In this document: positions 9,073-17,310 of the stretch, piece after piece
Numbering within the stretch: the first letter of the stretch is position 1
How the letters are laid out: every line of letters begins with the position of its first letter
Source: Kribbella jiaozuonensis
GTDB taxonomy: Bacteria > Actinomycetota > Actinomycetes > Propionibacteriales > Kribbellaceae
Length of the DNA: 64,000 bases
NCBI RefSeq assembly: GCF_005233875.1
Contig: NZ_SZPZ01000008.1
Span: forward strand, 1-64,000
Direction: 5' to 3'
The notes under the pieces: generated by a model
What the model saw: the letters and a program-made list of their open reading frames with translations, nothing else
Database searches by the model: none
What the model was told of the DNA's origin: nothing
Program-made: the position numbers and the translations under genes

Positions 9073-10434
9073 TCACCTTCGGGTGAGGTGGAAACGCCGG
9101 TAGGCGGTGATCGGGCGGTGCTTCTCGACGTACCCGCCGTCCGGGGTGCGGGTGATCTGGCCGGTCTCGATGCCGTGTTTGACGACCTCCGCGTCCTGCT
9201 GCTGCAGGCCCAGGCAGATGCGACGGGTGATGGTGAAGGCGATCGGCGGGCCGAGGATCAGCAACGCCTGGAACAGGTGGATCAGCGCGTTCACCGACAG
9301 GTGGAACTGGACGGCCATCGTGTCGGCGCCGGCCGCGGCCCAGAGGACGCCGTAGAAAACGACTCCGGCCACACCGATGCCGGTGCGGATCGGGTTGCTG
9401 CGGGGGCGTTCGAGCAGGTTGTGCTCCCGTCGGTCGCGGGTCACTCGCTCCTCGATGAACGGGTAGATCCCGACGAGCGCGAGGAACAGCGTGCAGATCG
9501 CAACCGGGAGCAGGATGGCGAAGCTGATGGTCCTGCCCCACCACACGACCTCCCATCCCGGTGCCAGCCGCAGCGCTCCGTCGAGGAAGGCCAGGTACCA
9601 CGCGGGACCGACTCCGGCCGACGTGTTCGCTGGATCGGCCGGACCGAACAGCCACACCGGGTTGATAGTCGCCAGCGCGGCCATCAGGCTCACCACTCCG
9701 GTGACGAAGCAGAACAGGCCCGCGCCCTTGACCACGGCGACAGCCGCCGGACTTCCCACCACGTTGTCCTCGGTTCGCCCGGGGCCGGCGAACTGCGCCG
9801 GCTTGTTCCTCAACGCGAGAAGCCCGCTGACGATGAAGAGCGCAAAGAGCAGTGCGGGTAGGACGATGACGTGCAGCGGGTAGAACCGCGTGATCACGTC
9901 GCCGGGGAAGTCTCCTCCGAACAGCAGCGCGGACAGTTGAGTACCCACGAACGGGGTCGCCTGCAGCACGCCGTCGAGTACGGCGAGGCTCGTGCCGGAG
10001 GCCATGTCGTCCGGGAGCGACGTACCGGTGAGGCAGGCGCCCAGCGTGATGATCAGCAGCCCGAAGACGACCACCCAGTTCAGTCGCCGCGGCCGGCGGA
10101 ACCCGGCGGTGAAGAACAGCCGCAACAGGTGTAGCAGGATCGCCGCCACCATGATCAGCGCGCCCCAGTGGTGCATCTGCCGGATCAGCAGGCCACCGCG
10201 CATCTCGAAGCTGATCGACATCGTCGAATCGAGGGCCTGCGACATCTGTACGCCGTGCAGCGGTGTGTACGGGCCGTCGTACACAACGTGTTGGACCGAC
10301 GGTTCGTACGGCACCATCAGCACGAGGCCGGTGAGCGTCACCACAACGAAGCTGTAGAAGGCGATCTGGCCGAACAGCAGCGACCAGTGGTCAGGAAAGA
10401 CTCGCGCTCGCAGATTGCTCCAGGGACCATGCAT
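9073..10434 (-). CDS. Solitary cytochrome b (QcrB-like) paralog with missing redox residues
   Basis: The protein resembles actinobacterial QcrB, the cytochrome b of the bcc menaquinol:cytochrome c oxidoreductase, over its 453 residues. Helix B keeps its two histidines (H88, H102) and helix D keeps the first (H188). The position of the second helix D histidine, ligand of heme bH, is Ser203; alignment by eye to mycobacterial QcrB (from memory) needs no gap from H188 to GPGRTE. The PEWY/PDWY quinol-oxidation motif reads PAWY (277-280), so its acid is lost. The ATG at 10434 is 8 nt after GAGGAGGG. No qcrA, qcrC or oxidase gene adjoins. It may be a quinone-binding or b-type electron carrier with altered function. 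Confidence 0.85.
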   Translation of the reverse strand: MHGPWSNLRARVFPDHWSLLFGQIAFYSFVVVTLTGLVLMVPYEPSVQHVVYDGPYTPLHGVQMSQALDSTMSISFEMRGGLLIRQMHHWGALIMVAAILLHLLRLFFTAGFRRPRRLNWVVVFGLLIITLGACLTGTSLPDDMASGTSLAVLDGVLQATPFVGTQLSALLFGGDFPGDVITRFYPLHVIVLPALLFALFIVSGLLALRNKPAQFAGPGRTEDNVVGSPAAVAVVKGAGLFCFVTGVVSLMAALATINPVWLFGPADPANTSAGVGPAWYLAFLDGALRLAPGWEVVWWGRTISFAILLPVAICTLFLALVGIYPFIEERVTRDRREHNLLERPRSNPIRTGIGVAGVVFYGVLWAAAGADTMAVQFHLSVNALIHLFQALLILGPPIAFTITRRICLGLQQQDAEVVKHGIETGQITRTPDGGYVEKHRPITAYRRFHLTRR

Positions 10435-10477
10435 GATTCGGCCCTCCTCATACATACGACCCCGCAGCACCCGAGAC

Positions 10478-10496
10478 TGTGACGCCTCGTGTCACA
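10478..10496. promoter_or_regulatory. Inverted repeat upstream of the qcrB paralog
   Basis: TGTGAC and GTCACA form a perfect 6-bp inverted repeat separated by 7 nt, 44-62 nt before the start of the cytochrome b paralog. It resembles a dimeric regulator site of the CRP/FNR type, but the spacing is not the standard 6 nt, so the factor is unknown. Confidence 0.4.
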
Positions 10497-10508
10497 CCTC
10501 ACAGGCTC

Positions 10509-12023
10509 CTAGAAGGAGTTCTGCCGGCGTGCGGCCCGTGGGCGGGCGTCGGGGTCGTAGAGGTGGCGGGCCAGCCAGGGGGCCCAGAGCGACTGGGTGC
10601 GGGTCAGGGGCTGTGGGTGATGGGCGCGGATGCGGCCCTGAGGGCGCGGGCCCTGCCGGTTTCCGGCGTACCACTGGTCAAGGCTGGCGGCGACGGACTT
10701 CCACTGCGCGAAGCCGGTGTGGGGATCGAGGTCGGGGGACTCGGTGCAGAGGTGCTCGGACCACAGTTCGTGGCGGAGGGAGCGGGCGAGTTCGGGGGAG
10801 TCGATTGCGCAGGTCAGTTCGCTGTCGTTGGTCCAGGAGCGGCGGTTGAAGTTGTCGGAGCCGCAGGTCATCCACCTGTCGTCGACGATGCAGACCTTGG
10901 CGTGGACATAGATCGGTACGCCGTTCTCGTTCTCGAGGTCGTAGATGGCGACCCGGTCGGAGTCGAGCCGGCGGAGTGCGTCCAGTTGGGCGTGCCGCGC
11001 GGGTGGTCCGCTGACCCGGCCGTCCTGGTCCGGGTACCGCGGTACGACGGCGATGATGCGCAGGTCCGGCGACCGCTGTAGGGCCGCGTGCAGTCCTTCG
11101 GTCACCGCGTCCGACCAGAGGTACTGGTCCTCGACGTAGATCAGCCTCTGCGCGCGCCCGAACGCCTTCAAATAGGCGCGCGCGATGCTGCGCTCGCCAT
11201 CCGGCGCGAACGGGAATCCGGGATGCTTGTGTGCGTACGTCCGCAGTACCTGGACGGCATGCGGTCCGGCCGGCGGCGGGTCCGGGAACGCCTCCGGCAG
11301 GTTGCCCGGACGCCGCGGCATCCGGGCCAGCCGCTGCACCAGCATCCGGTACGGCGTACGCCGGTCCAGCGGGTGTGGATCGTCCCACCGTTCCACGAAG
11401 CACCTGAGCAGATCGCCAACCACCGGTCCGCGGACCTCGAGCGTCAGGTCGTGCCATGGCGCGCGGTCGCCGTACCGCGGATCCATCGGCGCGGTCTGCG
11501 GATCGCCCTGGTGGCGTTTGTCGTCGCGGCGGCCGTGGCACAGGTCGATGCCGCCGACGAACGCGACATCGGCGGCCGGATCGTCGTGGTGCCTGATGAC
11601 GAAGAGCTTCTGGTGGTGCGAGGCGAGCCGGCGTACGCGTTGGTCGAGCAGGACCTCACCGCCGGCCTCGTTCAACTCGGTGCCGAGGTGCTGGTTTTGC
11701 TGGGCGTTGAAGCTGAGGCGATCGGAATGCGAGCGCCACAACAGCGCGCGGACCTCCACTCCGGACCGGGCCAGGTCGCAGAGCACCTCGCCGATGGACG
11801 GGCCGCCGTCGTACAGGACCTCGTCCGGATCGCCGCGCCAGTCGGTGAAGTAGACGCGATCACCCGGCCGCAGGGCGCACAGTTCGTCGTACAGATGCTG
11901 GAAGTACGTCGCGCCGTGCACCAGCGGCCGGACGAGATTCCCCTCGGTCCAGGCTCCGTCGGCATCGATGTCGGTGGCCGGATTGCCCCGCTCACCCGGC
12001 GTCAGGAACCACTCGTGCGTCAT
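10509..12023 (-). CDS. Phospholipase D family protein
   Basis: This 504-residue protein carries two HKD motifs, the catalytic pair of the PLD superfamily: HHQKLFVIRHHDDPAADVAF near residue 140 and VHAKVCIVDDRWMTCGSDNF near residue 360, the second followed by NRRSWTNDSE. The spacing fits the full-length bacterial PLD/cardiolipin synthase-like fold, in which the two motifs form one active site. There is no signal peptide or membrane helix, so a cytosolic or membrane-associated phosphodiesterase or phosphatidyl transferase is likely. It follows the cupin gene by 24 nt on the same strand. The substrate cannot be told from the sequence. Confidence 0.88.
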   Translation of the reverse strand: MTHEWFLTPGERGNPATDIDADGAWTEGNLVRPLVHGATYFQHLYDELCALRPGDRVYFTDWRGDPDEVLYDGGPSIGEVLCDLARSGVEVRALLWRSHSDRLSFNAQQNQHLGTELNEAGGEVLLDQRVRRLASHHQKLFVIRHHDDPAADVAFVGGIDLCHGRRDDKRHQGDPQTAPMDPRYGDRAPWHDLTLEVRGPVVGDLLRCFVERWDDPHPLDRRTPYRMLVQRLARMPRRPGNLPEAFPDPPPAGPHAVQVLRTYAHKHPGFPFAPDGERSIARAYLKAFGRAQRLIYVEDQYLWSDAVTEGLHAALQRSPDLRIIAVVPRYPDQDGRVSGPPARHAQLDALRRLDSDRVAIYDLENENGVPIYVHAKVCIVDDRWMTCGSDNFNRRSWTNDSELTCAIDSPELARSLRHELWSEHLCTESPDLDPHTGFAQWKSVAASLDQWYAGNRQGPRPQGRIRAHHPQPLTRTQSLWAPWLARHLYDPDARPRAARRQNSF

Positions 12024-12047
12024 CTGCCCCAGGTGCCCCTACCCGGC

Positions 12048-12512
12048 TCAGTCCATGAGCCGACCCTGCCAGGTGGGGCTTTCGATGTAGTGGTTGTCGT
12101 ACAGGTCGCTGGTCTTCGCGACCTCGGCCCAGTCGGTGTCGCCGCGGTACGCGCCTTCGAGCAGGCGGTAGTAGCCGAAGCGGGGCTTGGCCTGGGTGAG
12201 GACGAACAGGACCTCGGCGGGCTCGTCGCCCGCGGCCTCGAAGGCGTGCGGGGTGTTCGGTGGGACGAGCAGGAAGTCGCCCTGCTCGAGCGTGACGAGT
12301 TCCTCGCCGAGGAGCACGCGGAGCGATCCCTTCAGTACGAAGAACAGTTCCGCAGCCTCACGGTGCAGATGCGGGGGAGCGCCTTCCTTGCCGGCCTGGA
12401 AAACCGAACGGTGGCTGGTCAGATGCCCCTCGGTCTCGGTCACGTCGGCCAGCAGCGTGACACCGCTCGCAGCAAGTACTTCGGCCTCGTTGGCGCGGAT
12501 CAGAACGGTCAT
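12048..12512 (-). CDS. Cupin-domain protein, likely Rrf2-controlled
   Basis: The 154-residue protein is a single cupin barrel: motif 1 is seen in PPHLHREAAELFFVLKGSL (near residue 40) with two histidines and a glutamate, and motif 2 in VPPNTPHAFEA near residue 82, which keeps the metal-binding histidine. The C-terminal YRLLEGAYRGDTDW is outside the core. Function is not resolved; such proteins are often dioxygenases, isomerases or sensor proteins. An AAGGAG Shine-Dalgarno sits 8 nt before the ATG. It follows the Rrf2 gene, with a palindrome between them, so it is the likely regulated target. Confidence 0.8.
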   Translation of the reverse strand: MTVLIRANEAEVLAASGVTLLADVTETEGHLTSHRSVFQAGKEGAPPHLHREAAELFFVLKGSLRVLLGEELVTLEQGDFLLVPPNTPHAFEAAGDEPAEVLFVLTQAKPRFGYYRLLEGAYRGDTDWAEVAKTSDLYDNHYIESPTWQGRLMD

Positions 12513-12547
12513 GGCAGGATCTCCTTGGTATTCGAGATGTTTGATGT

Positions 12548-12564
12548 CCAGGATTAAGTCCTGG
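12548..12564. promoter_or_regulatory. Palindromic operator between rrf2 and the cupin gene
   Basis: CCAGGA-TTAAG-TCCTGG is a perfect 6-bp inverted repeat with a 5-nt centre, 36 nt before the cupin start. Read on the coding strand it shares the CAGGAC...ATCC...GG pattern with the site in the rrf2 promoter, which suggests that the Rrf2 protein binds both. Confidence 0.55.
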
Positions 12565-12566
12565 GT

Positions 12567-13049
12567 TCAGGACCTGAGGTTGGCGAAGCGATTTCGGGTG
12601 TTGTCCGGAGCGGCCGGGTTGAGGCGGACGACCTCGGCCGCGATGTCGGCGATCGACTTGCCGGCCAGCTCGCGGCGGTACGTCAGTTCGGCGCCGTGCA
12701 TCGCCTGTGAGATCACGCAGATCTTCGTGTAGTCGGCCCGCGCGTCGGCGCCCGGACCCTCCTTGAGGATCTCCATGCAGCGGAACGCGTCATCCGGCCC
12801 GTCGATCGCGACGACGATGTCGAGCAGGCTGATGTTGCGCGGATCGCGGGCCAACTGGAAGCCGCCCTTCGGCCCGGAGACCGAGGTGAGGATGCCGGCC
12901 CGGGTGAGTGCCTGGAGCTGTTTGTTCAGGTACGCCGTCGGCAAGTTGTAGAAGGCTGCGAGCCGCTTGGCGGTGACCGCCTCGCCCGACGCCCAGCTGA
13001 GATTCACGCAGCTGTGCATCGCCCACTCGACGCCCTCGTTCATCTTCAT
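12567..13049 (-). CDS. Rrf2 family transcriptional regulator
   Basis: The 160-residue protein has the Rrf2 winged helix: EWAMHSCVNLSW, then RLAAFYNLPTAYLNKQLQAL (recognition helix) and GPKGGFQLARDPRNISLLDIVVAIDGPD, typical of the family. The three clustered cysteines that bind Fe-S in IscR/NsrR are not present: the middle segment has a single cysteine in FRCMEIL and one in TKICVIS. It may therefore sense something else. A leaderless promoter ends directly at its ATG and contains a probable self-binding site, so autoregulation is likely. The cupin gene follows. Confidence 0.88.
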   Translation of the reverse strand: MKMNEGVEWAMHSCVNLSWASGEAVTAKRLAAFYNLPTAYLNKQLQALTRAGILTSVSGPKGGFQLARDPRNISLLDIVVAIDGPDDAFRCMEILKEGPGADARADYTKICVISQAMHGAELTYRRELAGKSIADIAAEVVRLNPAAPDNTRNRFANLRS

Positions 13050-13051
13050 AA

Positions 13052-13086
13052 CCTGGATACTAAATGTCCTGAATAGCTGTCGTCAA
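13052..13086 (-). promoter_or_regulatory. Leaderless rrf2 promoter with overlapping operator
   Basis: On the minus strand TTGACG (13081-13086) and TAGTAT (13057-13062) are separated by 18 nt, and the ATG at 13049 comes 7 nt after the -10 box, so the transcript probably has no leader. CAGGAC...ATCCAGG (13052-13071) covers the spacer and -10 box and resembles the palindrome before the cupin gene. Confidence 0.6.
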
Positions 13087-13107
13087 GCGCGCCGCGACCG
13101 CTGGGCG

Positions 13108-14025
13108 TCAGATTGCGGAAGCGGTGACCGCGGCGCGTTCGAGGGCGAGAGTGCGGCGGCGGCTGTGCATGCTGTCGAAGGTGAACAGGGCCAGTGCGAC
13201 CCAGACCAGGCCGAAGCCGGCCCAGCGCATCGGCGTCATCTGCTCGTGGAAGATCAGCAGGCCGCAGATGAACTGCATGATCGGCGCGATGTAGTTCAGC
13301 AGCCCCAGAGTGGTCATCGAGATCCGGGTGGCCGCGGCCCCGAAGAGCAGCAGCGGTACGGCGGTGATCGGGCCGGTCAGCAACACCAGCACGAGGTACG
13401 CCGTCCCGTGGTGCGTGACCGTCGCGTGGCCCTGCAGTCCGAGTACGGCGATCGCTATCAGCGCGAGCGGAGCAACGGTGCCGGACTCGACAGCCATGCC
13501 CTCGATCGCGCCGGCGCCGGCCTGCTTCTTCGCCAGGCCGTAGCACCCGAACGAGAACGTCAGGATGATCGCGACCCACGGCGGCTTGCCGTTCTCGATC
13601 GCCAGGCCGAGGACGGCCACGAAGGCGATCCCCAGCGCGGTCCACTGCATCGGCCGGAGCTGTTCCTTCAGTACGAAGACGCCGAGCAGGACGGTGAACA
13701 GCGGCGTGATGAAGTACCCGAGCGAGGTCTCCACGACGTGGCCGTGGCCGACGGCCCAGATGTACGTGCCCCAGTTCACCGAGATCAGGAACGCCGCCGC
13801 GATCAACGGCCAGCGCCGGCGTGGCTCCGCGAGTAGCGCCTTCACCCCGGCGAACTTCCGCAGTACGGCGACCAGGATCACGATCGTGACCAGCGACCAG
13901 AGGATGCGGTGGGCGAGCAGTTCGATCGCGCCGGAGTGGTCGAGAAGTTTCCAGTACAGCGGGAAGAGACCCCAGATCAGGTAGGCGGTGAACCCGTAGG
14001 TGAATCCTCTTCGCTGTTCCGGCAC
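13108..14025 (-). CDS. rarD: RarD-type EamA/DMT superfamily permease
   Basis: The 305-residue protein has about ten hydrophobic helices in two EamA repeats and the RarD N-terminus RRGFTYGFTAYLIWGLFPLYW. RarD proteins are predicted drug/metabolite exporters of the inner membrane; the substrate is not known. The frame is open to a TTG at 14061, but the GTG at 14025 starts the conserved segment and lies 6 nt after a good -10 box, so I chose it. The C-terminus after the last helix is short and positively charged. It is transcribed away from the unknown gene at 14136. Confidence 0.85.
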   Translation of the reverse strand: MPEQRRGFTYGFTAYLIWGLFPLYWKLLDHSGAIELLAHRILWSLVTIVILVAVLRKFAGVKALLAEPRRRWPLIAAAFLISVNWGTYIWAVGHGHVVETSLGYFITPLFTVLLGVFVLKEQLRPMQWTALGIAFVAVLGLAIENGKPPWVAIILTFSFGCYGLAKKQAGAGAIEGMAVESGTVAPLALIAIAVLGLQGHATVTHHGTAYLVLVLLTGPITAVPLLLFGAAATRISMTTLGLLNYIAPIMQFICGLLIFHEQMTPMRWAGFGLVWVALALFTFDSMHSRRRTLALERAAVTASAI

Positions 14026-14031
14026 GGCGTC

Positions 14032-14061
14032 AGCGTAAGCCCGCGCGACAGTCGCATCCAA
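14032..14061 (-). promoter_or_regulatory. Leaderless rarD promoter
   Basis: TTGGAT (14056-14061), an 18-nt spacer and TACGCT (14032-14037) precede the GTG at 14025 by 6 nt on the minus strand. This is the usual actinobacterial leaderless arrangement and it decides the start of rarD. Confidence 0.55.
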
Positions 14062-14135
14062 CTACTTTGCTCATGACGTGAGACGGAGGGCCGTTAGTCT
14101 GTCCGGCGACCTGCCCCAACCACAGGAGGTAACCG

Positions 14136-14690
14136 ATGTCGCCCCGACAGGAACTGCTCGACGCGTTGGTCGACGACGCGACCCGAACGGCGCTCGGGGC
14201 GACCGAGCTGAGCCCGGAGGATCGCGTCCTGGCCCGGCTGCGGGTGCAGGACGCGATCGAGCGGACGGCTACGCGAGCGCATGGCGATGTCATCGCTCTG
14301 GCCCACGGCGACGGTCATGGGCCGGAGGCGGAGCGGTTCGTGGCACATCTGGACACCAGGTACCAGGAGCAGGGCGGGCCGGATCCGGCGCTGCGGGACA
14401 CGGCGGCCGGGAGACTGGCGGCTGAGCTGGTGGCGTCCGACGACAGGACGAACGGGTTCCACCCGTTGCTGAAGGGGCGGGCGGAGGACTACATCGCGCA
14501 TTCGGTCACCGTCGCAGCGCAGGAGGCGGCGCAGAAGTTGCCCCATGGGCCGTCCCAGGCGCGTGCCGCCGCAGGGGCCGCCGCCGCGGCTGGTGCCGAT
14601 GTGGTGGCTGCTCCGATCGACATCGCCACCAGCCGTCTGAACGATCTCCGAACCCACGACGCGAAGCGAGGCGGACCGTCGATCGGGTGA
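14136..14690 (+). CDS. Hypothetical protein, alanine-rich, soluble
   Basis: I do not recognise this 184-residue protein. It is predicted soluble and mostly helical, starting MSPRQELLDALVDDATRT, with histidine- and aspartate-bearing HGDVIALAHGDGHG near residue 50 and an alanine run near residue 150. No signal peptide or helix pair is visible. A strong AGGAGG lies 8 nt before the ATG, and base composition matches the neighbours, so it is very likely a real gene. It is divergent from rarD and is followed by the isomerase-like gene 63 nt later. Confidence 0.7.
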   Translation: MSPRQELLDALVDDATRTALGATELSPEDRVLARLRVQDAIERTATRAHGDVIALAHGDGHGPEAERFVAHLDTRYQEQGGPDPALRDTAAGRLAAELVASDDRTNGFHPLLKGRAEDYIAHSVTVAAQEAAQKLPHGPSQARAAAGAAAAAGADVVAAPIDIATSRLNDLRTHDAKRGGPSIG

Positions 14691-14753
14691 TGTGGGGCGT
14701 GAGTCCGTTGGTGTGATGGGGTTGGATGGAAGGGTGAACACCAGGAGGCACGC

Positions 14754-15506
14754 GTGGGTGTGAGGACCGGTCTGGTCTCGGTGACGTTTCGGCAGTTGCC
14801 GGTCGACCAGGTGGTGGAGGTGGCGGCGAAGTCCGGGCTTGCGGCGATCGAGTGGGGCGGTGACGTGCATGTCCCGCTCGGCAATCTCGTCAACGCCAAA
14901 CGGGTGCGGAACCTGACCGAGGTGCACGGCCTGCAGGTCGCGGCGTACGGCTCGTATCTTCGGGCCGGCAACGTCGATCGGGAGGAGATGCGCTCCGCGG
15001 TCGCCACCGCCGAGGCGCTCGGCGCACCCCGGATCCGGGTCTGGGCCGGCAACGTCGGTACGGCGGAAGCCGGCGTCGGCGACCGGATGGCGGTGACTCG
15101 CGGGCTGGGCGAGCTGGCCGATATGGCTGCCGGTGCTGGGATCGAGATCGCGATGGAGTTCCACCGCAACACGCTCACCGACGAGGTCGACTCGACGATC
15201 ACGCTGCTGCTCGACGTCGGCGCGCCGAACCTCAAGACGTACTGGCAGCCGCCGGTCGACCTGGACGACGCGCAGTGCCTTCAGCAGCTCGAGGCGTTGA
15301 TGCCGTGGCTGAGCACGGTGCACGTGTTCTCATGGTGGCCGTCCAACAATCGGCTGCCGCTCGCGGCCCGCGAGTCCTTGTGGCGCCCGGTCCTCGACCG
15401 CCTTGCCGTCGAGCCTCGCGAGATCAACGCGCTGTTGGAGTTCGTCGCTGACGACTCACCGGAGCAGTTCACCAAGGACGCCGCCGACCTGCACAGTTGG
15501 GTCTAA
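14754..15506 (+). CDS. Sugar phosphate isomerase/epimerase family protein (TIM barrel)
   Basis: The 250-residue protein fits the xylose isomerase-like TIM-barrel family (AP endonuclease 2 superfamily). Barrel strands can be seen as IEWGGDVHV near residue 40, IRVWAGNVG near residue 98, IEIAMEFHRNTLTDE near residue 125 (metal-binding Glu/His) and TVHVFSWWP near residue 185. Such proteins interconvert ketoses/aldoses or act on inositol derivatives; the substrate is unknown here. It starts at GTG with AGGAGGCACGC upstream. It converges with the toxin-phosphatase gene, and their stops overlap by 4 nt. Confidence 0.85.
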   Translation: MGVRTGLVSVTFRQLPVDQVVEVAAKSGLAAIEWGGDVHVPLGNLVNAKRVRNLTEVHGLQVAAYGSYLRAGNVDREEMRSAVATAEALGAPRIRVWAGNVGTAEAGVGDRMAVTRGLGELADMAAGAGIEIAMEFHRNTLTDEVDSTITLLLDVGAPNLKTYWQPPVDLDDAQCLQQLEALMPWLSTVHVFSWWPSNNRLPLAARESLWRPVLDRLAVEPREINALLEFVADDSPEQFTKDAADLHSWV

Positions 15507-17305
15507 CTGACGCGCTCCGAACCGCCCCGGCGCGCTCTGGCTGCGGCGTTGAGGCGGTCCGGGAGCGGGAGGTGAGCGACCCGGTTGAGGTAGCCCATGT
15601 CGCGGAGGATCGTGTGTGAGGCCGCGGCTGCCGCAGCTCCTGGCTGGTAGCCCGCCGCGAAGCCGACGGCTTCGAACATGTCGACGTCGTTGCTGCCGTC
15701 CCCGATCGCGACCGTGCGTTCGCGCGGGATCCCGAGCTCCTCGTTCCACCGACGGATCGCGGTGACCTTGCCGGGTCCGTCGACGAGTCCGCTGACCTCA
15801 CCCGTCAGTACGCCGTCCTCGATCCCGAGCGTGCCCGCGGCGTACCGCTCGACGCCGAGACGTTCCGCGAGCGGCCCGACGATCGTGTCGAACCCGCCGC
15901 TCGCGATTGCGACCTCGTGGCCTGCCGCCTTCAGGTCGCGGATCAGATCCTCGACGCCTTCGCTCAGCTCGACGGTCTCCGCGACCTGGCGGACCAGCGA
16001 GGCGTCGACACCACGCAGTACGGCGATCTTCGCGCGGATCGACGTCTCGTAGTCCGGGGCGTGTACTGCGTTGACCTCGGGCAGCCGCCCGGCGAGCTCG
16101 GCCAGCGTGGCGAGGGTGTCGTGTTTGCTGATCGTCTGGTCGACGTCGAACACGAACAGGTGTTTCTGCATCGGAACGATGGGTTCCTTGTCAGCAGTCC
16201 CCGGGCTGAGCGCGTGACTCATCGCCGACGAGACCTCGCTCCGGACCGACGGCCGCCACTGTCCACGCGCCGGATCCCACACGCCGTTCGACTGATCCGC
16301 GGCGCCGTCCAGGAACGTGGTGATCGTGCCGACCATCTCCCCGAACTCCGGGTAGTCCTTAAGCTGCGCGATCCGCGACCGCAGCTGCTCGAACCCCTGG
16401 TGCCAAAGGATTTCGGTCTCGCCGTCCTGAGCCGGCGCCTGCCCGTAGAACCGATACGGGTACGGCGGTCCGCTGCGACCAGCCTCGCGCCAGTGCCAGT
16501 TCTCGGCCAACGCGTTCCGCAGCTTGTCGCCGTCCACCGGGCAGGTCTGCGCGATGTAGTACAGGTCGGCGATGTCCTTGAAGCGGGGAGCGAGGATGCC
16601 GTCGCCGACGCCGGGCTGGCAGGCGAGCGCCGCCATCTTGTCGGCCGCGAGATCCGCGACCGGCCGCAGCAGCGGCGTGATCGGCTGCAGACCAGGGAGT
16701 TGTACGCCGACGAGCGACCGCCGCGCGCGCTCGGACTCGCTCGTCCGCTGGATCATCGTCGGCAGCTTCACGTCGATCTCGATCGAGAAGCTGTCCCCGT
16801 CACGCCGTACGCCGAGTGGGCCGCGGGTGTCGTCGACCGGGTGTACGTCGACGGTGAAGACGGCATGTCCGCTGCCCGCGACCTTCACGTCCCGGGTCGT
16901 GTAGCGGACCAGTCCGCCGAGACCGACGCCGCCGTCGAGGGGCGCGCGGCCCTCCGGGGCGACCGCGAGGATGGCGTCGCGGACCTTGTCGACGTACTCG
17001 TCGGCGTCGAAGGCGCTGTTGTAGATGTCGAGATCGTTCGCCGTCCGCGCCATCTCGTACACCGGATCGATGTCGCCGCCGGCCGTCGCGGGCCAGCTTT
17101 CGGCGTACGCCGCGAGCGGGTTCGAACCGGTCGCCTCCCAGGTGTCGCCGTCCTGGTTCAGCAGGCTGATGAGGTCACCGGCGATCAGTTGGCGCTTCGC
17201 GCGGTCGGCCGAGAATCGCGGCGTACTGATGTCGTCGAGGTGCTTGGTGAGCGCAGCCCAGGTGCGGAAGGCGCGACGAAACTCGCGCACATCGAGGTGG
17301 CGCAT
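15503..17305 (-). CDS. AbiEii-type nucleotidyltransferase fused to a SerB-like HAD phosphatase
   Basis: This one 600-residue protein has two parts. Residues ~10-330 look like the AbiEii/MenT toxin fold: a GG followed by RTANDLDIYN (catalytic Asp pair ~91-93), then LAADKMAAL (~217-225) and RFKDIADLYYI (~240). A linker follows, and residues ~379-600 form a phosphoserine phosphatase-type HAD domain: FVFDVDQTIS (nucleophile and acid), IASGGF, GPGKVTAIRR, GDGSNDVDM. The ATG at 17305 lies 5 nt after the stop of the AbiEi-like gene. No Shine-Dalgarno precedes the internal ATG at 16171, so the phosphatase is not a separate gene. AbiEii toxins nucleotidylate targets such as tRNA; the phosphatase might process the same substrate, which is inference. 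Confidence 0.85.
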   Translation of the reverse strand: MRHLDVREFRRAFRTWAALTKHLDDISTPRFSADRAKRQLIAGDLISLLNQDGDTWEATGSNPLAAYAESWPATAGGDIDPVYEMARTANDLDIYNSAFDADEYVDKVRDAILAVAPEGRAPLDGGVGLGGLVRYTTRDVKVAGSGHAVFTVDVHPVDDTRGPLGVRRDGDSFSIEIDVKLPTMIQRTSESERARRSLVGVQLPGLQPITPLLRPVADLAADKMAALACQPGVGDGILAPRFKDIADLYYIAQTCPVDGDKLRNALAENWHWREAGRSGPPYPYRFYGQAPAQDGETEILWHQGFEQLRSRIAQLKDYPEFGEMVGTITTFLDGAADQSNGVWDPARGQWRPSVRSEVSSAMSHALSPGTADKEPIVPMQKHLFVFDVDQTISKHDTLATLAELAGRLPEVNAVHAPDYETSIRAKIAVLRGVDASLVRQVAETVELSEGVEDLIRDLKAAGHEVAIASGGFDTIVGPLAERLGVERYAAGTLGIEDGVLTGEVSGLVDGPGKVTAIRRWNEELGIPRERTVAIGDGSNDVDMFEAVGFAAGYQPGAAAAAASHTILRDMGYLNRVAHLPLPDRLNAAARARRGGSERVS

Positions 17306-17310
17306 GCCAG

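Noticed and set aside
15503..16171. A separate serB gene starting at ATG 16171
   Set aside because: No Shine-Dalgarno precedes the ATG and no stop codon separates it from the toxin domain, so it is part of one protein.
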